DNA of 64,000 bases. Source: Nitrospirota bacterium (GTDB lineage: Bacteria > Nitrospirota > Thermodesulfovibrionia > Thermodesulfovibrionales > Magnetobacteriaceae). The position numbers and the translations under genes are program-made. The DNA lies in contig JADFYO010000005.1 of the NCBI GenBank assembly GCA_015233015.1, positions 1-64,000 of the forward strand. Reading direction: 5' to 3'. The notes beneath the pieces are model-generated. The model worked only from the letters and a program-made list of their open reading frames with translations. It made no database searches and was not told where the DNA came from. Below are positions 59,297 through 64,000 of this stretch, in pieces (the stretch's first letter is position 1; each line of letters begins with the position of its first letter).

Positions 59297-59650
59297 TTAC
59301 TTAACTACCATGAATTTAATGATGGCAATAAATGCGGCTATTTGGCCTATCCAGAAGAGGAACATCCATTTGATATTCTCTTTGCCGGATTTCTCTACCT
59401 CAGAACGTACTTTTTCTATCTCAACGCGCAATTTACCTGTTTCGTCTGTGATGCGCTCGTTGACTTTGCTGATCTCAAGCCGTAGTTTGCCTGATTCCTC
59501 AGACATCCGCCGTTCAAACCGCTCTTCGGCGATAGCGATGGCGTCTTTCCTTGCCCCTAAGTCTATGTCATTGATAAGCACGGCAAAGTCTTCGCTGGCC
59601 GCATCTCCGAGACGCTCTCTTATCGAACGAGGTATCGTTATCACACTCAT
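59297..59650 (-). CDS. Coiled-coil membrane protein, paralogue of the gene at 2174
   Basis: 117 residues: M-S-V-I-T-I-P-R-S-I-R-E-R-L-G start, a coiled coil rich in Glu/Arg (R-M-S-E-E-S-G-K-L-R-L-E-I-S-K-V-N-E-R-I), and a C-terminal membrane helix W-M-F-L-F-W-I-G-Q-I-A-A-F-I-A-I-I. It lies against the direction of the phage genes, as morons (added genes) do. Its promoter and first codons are almost identical to those of the amber-interrupted copy at the left end of the window. ATG follows the -10 box by seven bases, so the transcript is probably leaderless. Confidence 0.78.
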   Translation of the reverse strand: MSVITIPRSIRERLGDAASEDFAVLINDIDLGARKDAIAIAEERFERRMSEESGKLRLEISKVNERITDETGKLRVEIEKVRSEVEKSGKENIKWMFLFWIGQIAAFIAIIKFMVVK

Positions 59651-59656
59651 GCCTTT

Positions 59657-59685
59657 ACAGTATCACATTAAAGAAATCTTGTCAA
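59657..59685 (-). promoter_or_regulatory. Promoter matching that at 2139
   Basis: Minus strand TTGACA (59685-59680), 17 bp, TACTGT (59662-59657). About 60 bp around it match 2131-2195. Confidence 0.65.
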
Positions 59686-59700
59686 CTTATAGGGGTAACA

Positions 59701-61548
59701 ATGTCTGACGCATTCGGAAGCTCGACACAGCAAAACATATTAACCGGCGGCGACGGCGCTCAGCTCTACGGCTGGTATGCCGAAAATACTGCAAACACAA
59801 CCGTCTTCGATGTAAATAACGCATCTGGCAGCGGTGCGGCCAATTGCCTGCAGATGACGTTTCCAAGCATGACCTATACGGATGCGGGAATACCGTTCTT
59901 TTACAGAAAACTCGAGGGCGATTTTGATGTAAACACAAAAATTCAGGCATATATGCCTTGGGCAATGGGTGGTCTGATAGTAAAAGATGAGCTTGTTAAT
60001 CCGGGGCACTTGAACTATGTCAAGATTGATATGGACGGGGCAGAAAATCTGTTATGGTATAACGTAACGAATGATTCTGTAACAAATTCAGGGTCAGGGG
60101 CAAGCGGCAATTACCTGCGTATAAATCGCACAGGGAATGTATTCACGATTTATAGCAGCACTAATGGAAGCAGCTGGACACAACAAGCGCAATGGACAAG
60201 GGGCGATTTCTCATCGATGGTCTATGTCGGGCTTCATGGATGGGGAGCACCCGGCCACGCGGGTGTATATAACCAATTCGCTTATTTCGACGGCACATAT
60301 ACGGACGCCGGCGGCAGTATAACGGCAACGGCCGCTGTAACCCTGCCGCTTCCAACTGTCGATGCCTCGAGTCTTTCAGCAGGCACTATCAGCTCCGCCG
60401 TGGCGCTGCCGCATTTTACGTCATCAGGATATGATTCCCAGACTGGAAACTTCTGCGATAACGCACTGCCGGTATTTCAGCTAGACGGGGAATTTGCGGC
60501 AGTAGGCGACGTTGAGTTCGATATGCCCGTATTTCAGATAGACAGTAGTACAACCAGTTCTAACCCCTGCGATGGCAAAATCAACATGGCCATGTTCGAA
60601 ACGGCCGGATTAATCATAACCGGTACCGGTGCACAGGGCAATATCGTCATGCCGGTATTCAGCGTTGACAGCCTTACGGCCCCTGCCGCGAACTTGCAGC
60701 TGCCGGTATTCTCTTCTGACAGCAAAGGTGCGGCCGGCAATATCGCGCGCTCCGATATAGTCTTACCAATCATCTTACCCAAGGGAACGATTATCACCAG
60801 CGCCCTTATATCGTCGAATATGGTCTTGCCGAGGTTCAGCCTGGATAATTCATTTGAAACCGGCAAAACAGGACGTGCCACACTTTCAATGCCTGTGTTT
60901 TCGGAGCTTACCGCCCAAGGCGCCGCAGGCAATACCGCCGGCGCCGCAATCACTGTGTCAATGTTCAGCGGCATGACCAGGGGCTACGGCCAATATCTAG
61001 GCAAAGCGGTTAATAAACTGCCGCTCATTCTCATCGGGGGCGTCATCGTCAGCGATGATTTCATGTCAATGGATGTGAAATTGGAAGTCGCCCAACCCCC
61101 GATCACGACGATCGTCATTAACACGCGCACAAAGGCCGTTACATATTACGATAACTTCGCATTCAACTCATATAGCCGCCACGACAGTTTTACGCACTTA
61201 GGGGCTAATTCAAGCGGCATATTTGCCCTCGAGGGAGATACCGATAACGGGCAGCCGATTACCTGTATGATGCAGACAGGCATAAACGATTTCGGAGAGC
61301 CGAACTTAAAACAGATATTAAATGCCTACTTCCACGCACAGGCGGACGAATTGCCGGTTACCTTCAAGGCAATAGCCGATGGCGGGACTGAGAGGACTTA
61401 TCAGTTTATCCCAGGTAAGCGCACATCGAGGATAACTATGAGCCGCGGAGACATCGGCCGCCACTGGGAATTCAAAGTGGAGGGCACGGCCCCGCTTGAG
61501 ATAAACAGTATTCAGGCCGCCGTAACGGCTTTAAGGAGGATAAGATAG
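59701..61548 (+). CDS. Phage tail/fibre-like structural protein
   Basis: 615 residues. Residues about 10-205 form a concanavalin-like (LamG/DUF1349-type) beta sandwich: F-F-Y-R-K-L-E-G-D-F-D-V, G-G-L-I-V-K-D-E, Y-V-K-I-D-M-D-G-A-E-N, W-T-Q-Q-A-Q-W. Residues 215-435 contain a repeated [L/M]-P-V-F motif about every 20-35 residues. The C-terminal 170 residues (T-K-A-V-T-Y-Y-D-N-F-A-F-N-S-Y and R-T-Y-Q-F-I-P-G-K-R-T-S-R) form another beta domain. Likely a virion surface or carbohydrate-binding tail protein. Stop TAG is followed directly by the next ATG. Confidence 0.7.
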   Translation: MSDAFGSSTQQNILTGGDGAQLYGWYAENTANTTVFDVNNASGSGAANCLQMTFPSMTYTDAGIPFFYRKLEGDFDVNTKIQAYMPWAMGGLIVKDELVNPGHLNYVKIDMDGAENLLWYNVTNDSVTNSGSGASGNYLRINRTGNVFTIYSSTNGSSWTQQAQWTRGDFSSMVYVGLHGWGAPGHAGVYNQFAYFDGTYTDAGGSITATAAVTLPLPTVDASSLSAGTISSAVALPHFTSSGYDSQTGNFCDNALPVFQLDGEFAAVGDVEFDMPVFQIDSSTTSSNPCDGKINMAMFETAGLIITGTGAQGNIVMPVFSVDSLTAPAANLQLPVFSSDSKGAAGNIARSDIVLPIILPKGTIITSALISSNMVLPRFSLDNSFETGKTGRATLSMPVFSELTAQGAAGNTAGAAITVSMFSGMTRGYGQYLGKAVNKLPLILIGGVIVSDDFMSMDVKLEVAQPPITTIVINTRTKAVTYYDNFAFNSYSRHDSFTHLGANSSGIFALEGDTDNGQPITCMMQTGINDFGEPNLKQILNAYFHAQADELPVTFKAIADGGTERTYQFIPGKRTSRITMSRGDIGRHWEFKVEGTAPLEINSIQAAVTALRRIR

Positions 61549-63411
61549 ATGGCCACAAGTCCTGGCGCAATTATAAGCAGTCAATCCAACACAACCACAA
61601 CAACTACTGATCCGGGTGTAATTTTTAAAAACGCCTACAGTCAATCTAACACAACTATTGCGTCGGCGCAATCGTACGCTGAGCGGCTGGCCCAGCTTGC
61701 CGAGGTAAAAATAACGCTTGACGATATTCCCACTATGGATTTAGGCGCCCTCGATGAGATGATGAGTACGCTCGATAACATCCTGAACAATCAGCCCTCG
61801 ATGGCCAAACTTACAGATTCAAGCAAGTACGACAGCCCGGCAGACCCGGGCAGTATCGATGTTGGAGATATGGGACAGATAGACGTTCCGGATTTTACAG
61901 ACGCCGTACCTACGCCGGACTTTCCACAGCCGGTGAGCATAGCCCAGCCTGACGCGCCGACAAATAAATATAGTCCCGGCTCATACACGATACCGGCTAA
62001 ACCGAACTACAATATGCCTACGGCGCCACAAATCAAGGAATTGATATATCCCGACGTCCCGCTGTTTGAATATCCCGATTACCTTGACAAAGAACCGGTT
62101 AACGATATAGGTGAGCCGGTCAATTTGTTTAAATACGATGAGGCGGCATTTGACTCGGCTCTTCAATCGCCAGTCGTAGCCGCTCTCCTAAAGGACATAG
62201 CGGGCGGTCTTGTCCCGGATGAGGAGCTTGATTATGGCCTTGCCGTATCACGCATAGACAACGAAGTCAGGAAATCGGTTGCCGATATAAAGAGACAGTT
62301 CACGTCGTCCGGCTTTTCTATGCCTACGGGGGCGATGATGTCGGCTGTGAAGGCAACGCTTCAAAACGCCGCAAATCAGAAGATAACGGAGGCCGGCGGC
62401 CATGCCCTGAAAATCTCCGGCCTCAAGATAGAAAACAGAAAGACCGCGATGGGTAACGCTATCCAATATGAAACGGTCTTGCGGCAATTCTTTGGCGCGG
62501 TATGGGAACGCGCCCTGAAGGCGGCTCAATACTTAAATGAAGCAGGCATGGAGATATTTAAGGGGCGCATCGAGCGTTACAACGCTAAGGTCAGCGCCTG
62601 GTCGATAGGCGCGCAGGTTTACGCGGAGAGGATGAAGGCTTTGACAATTAAGGCCGAGGTCTATACGGCGCAGCTTAAAGGAGTGGAGATACAGTCTGAA
62701 GTTCAGAAGACGTCTGTGGAGCTGTATAACGCGCAGATGGGCGCAATCGAGACGCAGATGAAGATATTCCAGTCTGAACTGGAGGCAGTAAAGACTGCCC
62801 TTGAAATCGACTATAAGGCTCTTCAGGCATACTCAGTCGAGGTAGAGGCCTTTAAAGGGTTGAATCAGGCCAATGAGGTGCAAATAAAGGCGTATGAGGC
62901 GCAGGTAAGCGCGGAGAATCTTAAGTTAGAGCCATACAAGCTGTCATTATCGACACAGGCGGCGAAGACGGAGACGGCTAAGGTGAAGGCGCAGATAAGC
63001 GCTGAAAATCTGAAGGCCAACACAGAGAAGGCCAAGCTCAAGGTTCAAAAATACGCAACAGACATACAGAAATATCACGCGGAAGTCGAACACAATATGA
63101 CCTTCATGCAGAGGCAGATTGAGAAGTACCAGGGCGATATAAGCTCGTTCAACGCCAAAGGATATATAACCGAAAGGGCTTACAATATGCTTTATGAGGT
63201 TAGGAAGGCCAATAAAGGGTATGACATAGAGAAGGCCAGATTTGGCCTGCAAAAGAGCGAACTGGAGATGAGGCAGCAGGTTAACCAGTTTGATCTGAAG
63301 ATGCGGGCAAATATTGCCATAGCGGATGTATACAAGAACCTTGCCGCCGGTTATCTCTCAGCGATTAACGCAATCGCTATGGTAAGTACAAGCACAACTA
63401 AAAAAGGTTAA
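61549..63411 (+). CDS. Long coiled-coil phage protein
   Basis: 620 residues. N-terminus Ser/Thr/Asn rich, residues 90-200 Pro/Asp rich with repeated aromatic-Pro patterns, and from about 240 to 590 almost continuous amphipathic helix (Y-N-A-K-V-S-A-W-S-I-G-A-Q-V-Y-A-E-R, Y-T-A-Q-L-K-G-V-E-I-Q). Possible structural or ejection protein; no named family. It abuts the tail-fibre-like gene with no gap and precedes the partial gene by 14 bp. Confidence 0.65.
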   Translation: MATSPGAIISSQSNTTTTTTDPGVIFKNAYSQSNTTIASAQSYAERLAQLAEVKITLDDIPTMDLGALDEMMSTLDNILNNQPSMAKLTDSSKYDSPADPGSIDVGDMGQIDVPDFTDAVPTPDFPQPVSIAQPDAPTNKYSPGSYTIPAKPNYNMPTAPQIKELIYPDVPLFEYPDYLDKEPVNDIGEPVNLFKYDEAAFDSALQSPVVAALLKDIAGGLVPDEELDYGLAVSRIDNEVRKSVADIKRQFTSSGFSMPTGAMMSAVKATLQNAANQKITEAGGHALKISGLKIENRKTAMGNAIQYETVLRQFFGAVWERALKAAQYLNEAGMEIFKGRIERYNAKVSAWSIGAQVYAERMKALTIKAEVYTAQLKGVEIQSEVQKTSVELYNAQMGAIETQMKIFQSELEAVKTALEIDYKALQAYSVEVEAFKGLNQANEVQIKAYEAQVSAENLKLEPYKLSLSTQAAKTETAKVKAQISAENLKANTEKAKLKVQKYATDIQKYHAEVEHNMTFMQRQIEKYQGDISSFNAKGYITERAYNMLYEVRKANKGYDIEKARFGLQKSELEMRQQVNQFDLKMRANIAIADVYKNLAAGYLSAINAIAMVSTSTTKKG

Positions 63412-63425
63412 AGGAGATAAAGATT

Positions 63426-64000
63426 ATGGGTGTTTACGATTCCAATGACGATTATGTAGATACCGATACAGGGCAGCATTACAGTTTGCCGGGTTTATCG
63501 GGTTCTCCAGACTTATCGGGGACAACGCCAGATATGCCAGTGCCTGATGATACGAGCGGCCATGGAGACCTGCCGCCTAAGACGGATATGACGCCAGGGC
63601 CTACGCCGGGGACAACTGGGCCGGACTTATCTGGGATGCTGCCGGACATGTCGGGGATACCAAAGACAACGCCGATGCCGGATAAGCCTTTGACAGTTGA
63701 CGAGCATAACACACCCGGCCCGAATAGCCAAATGCCGGGCGCTAATGACCCCTACGTGAAGAATCTCTACAAACAAAATGCCGACGCCACAGCCGCGGCG
63801 GTTGAGGCGCTCAAAAATATGCCGGCCTCTGTGGGCAGTTTCAGTATGGCCGGACTACAGGGATTGATGGGCAATGTTCTGAGGCTGGTACAGGGAATGG
63901 GCCAAAAGAATCTGGTAATGGCGGAATTAGAAAGGGCACAGCAGCAGCTTCAGGAACATGAGAGAAATCTGGGTTATAACGCCTATCATAGCTCTATAGC
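63426..64000 (+). CDS. Partial phage gene running off the right edge
   Basis: Open from ATG 63426 (AAAGGAG 9 bases upstream) to the window end, 191 codons. The start is M-G-V-Y-D-S-N-D-D-Y-V-D-T-D, followed by a Pro/Gly/Asp-rich segment with S-G, D-L-S-G and D-M-S-G repeats (about 20-95), then a helical region (A-A-A-V-E-A-L-K-N-M-P-A-S-V-G and L-E-R-A-Q-Q-Q-L-Q-E-H-E). Probably another virion structural or ejection protein. Confidence 0.7.
   Translation, partial: MGVYDSNDDYVDTDTGQHYSLPGLSGSPDLSGTTPDMPVPDDTSGHGDLPPKTDMTPGPTPGTTGPDLSGMLPDMSGIPKTTPMPDKPLTVDEHNTPGPNSQMPGANDPYVKNLYKQNADATAAAVEALKNMPASVGSFSMAGLQGLMGNVLRLVQGMGQKNLVMAELERAQQQLQEHERNLGYNAYHSSI

Noticed and set aside
1-64000. Complete reassignment of TAG as a sense codon
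   Set aside because: TAG correctly ends priA, mutL, rarA and the fibre-like gene, whose readthrough would run into unrelated sequence.

Overview
This 64-kb window is bacterial chromosome with moderate GC and dense, mostly uninterrupted gene order. It reads like a Gram-negative, probably anaerobic lineage near Nitrospirota or Deltaproteobacteria. The basis is inference only: a two-partner-secretion exoprotein tail, a fused LapA/LapB-like protein, a cobalamin riboswitch with the early anaerobic cobalt chelatase (CbiK type) and CbiMNQO, a RACo-like ferredoxin/ASKHA protein, many PAS/REC/histidine-kinase hybrids, a sigma-54 promoter, and an Rpn-type nuclease. No 16S rRNA is present, so the taxon cannot be fixed.

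Layout. 1-3.8 kb is an unstable surface-protein region: a 5'-truncated repeat adhesin with seven exact-period 204-bp repeats, an amber-interrupted coiled-coil gene, a coiled-coil membrane protein and a SprT-like metalloprotease. 3.8-8.1 kb holds a ferredoxin and two GH13 alpha-glucan enzymes on the minus strand. 8.3-12 kb holds a PriA that has lost its helicase motifs and an NtrC-like regulator with its own sigma-54 promoter, bracketed by two copies of an inverted repeat. 12.3-16.2 kb is a B12-riboswitch-controlled cobalt operon (cbiK-cbiM-cbiN-cbiQ-cbiO). 16.3-19.2 kb is a CBM48 protein followed by nadD, rsfS and a LapA-LapB fusion. 19.2-23.7 kb is a three-gene phosphorelay. 23.8-27.5 kb is the RACo-like protein plus mutL. 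27.5-32.3 kb (minus strand) is a partner-switching/phosphorelay operon (STAS-like, RsbW-like, REC-PP2C, two histidine kinases) in which two genes carry in-frame TAG codons; a LuxR regulator diverges from it. 33.4-35.8 kb has tRNA-Val, an Rpn nuclease, an MBL hydrolase and a 58-aa membrane protein. 35.8-42.9 kb (minus strand) is a eukaryotic-like signalling set: a WD40 Ser/Thr kinase, a PP2C-FHA-cyclase and an FHA-zinc-ribbon kinase. 43-51.8 kb is housekeeping: a serine hydrolase, a lipoprotein, a probable 6S RNA, rarA, rny, ymdB, osmC, pgpA and thpR.

At 51.9 kb a tRNA-Asn marks the start of an integrated, decaying element that runs off the right edge. Its left part has an XRE repressor, a Rep/O-like protein with long G tracts, a tyrosine recombinase and tiny proteins. 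A gene-poor stretch of about 900 bp follows, holding three hairpins with different stems but nearly the same loop and a 160-bp near-perfect inverted repeat. After a ribbon-helix-helix gene and a broken IS630 copy come damaged phage head genes (terminase, coat, adaptor) and then intact-looking tail or structural genes.

Coordinates were taken by counting along the sequence and may be off by a base or two for small sites. Functions come from motif and family recognition without database searches.
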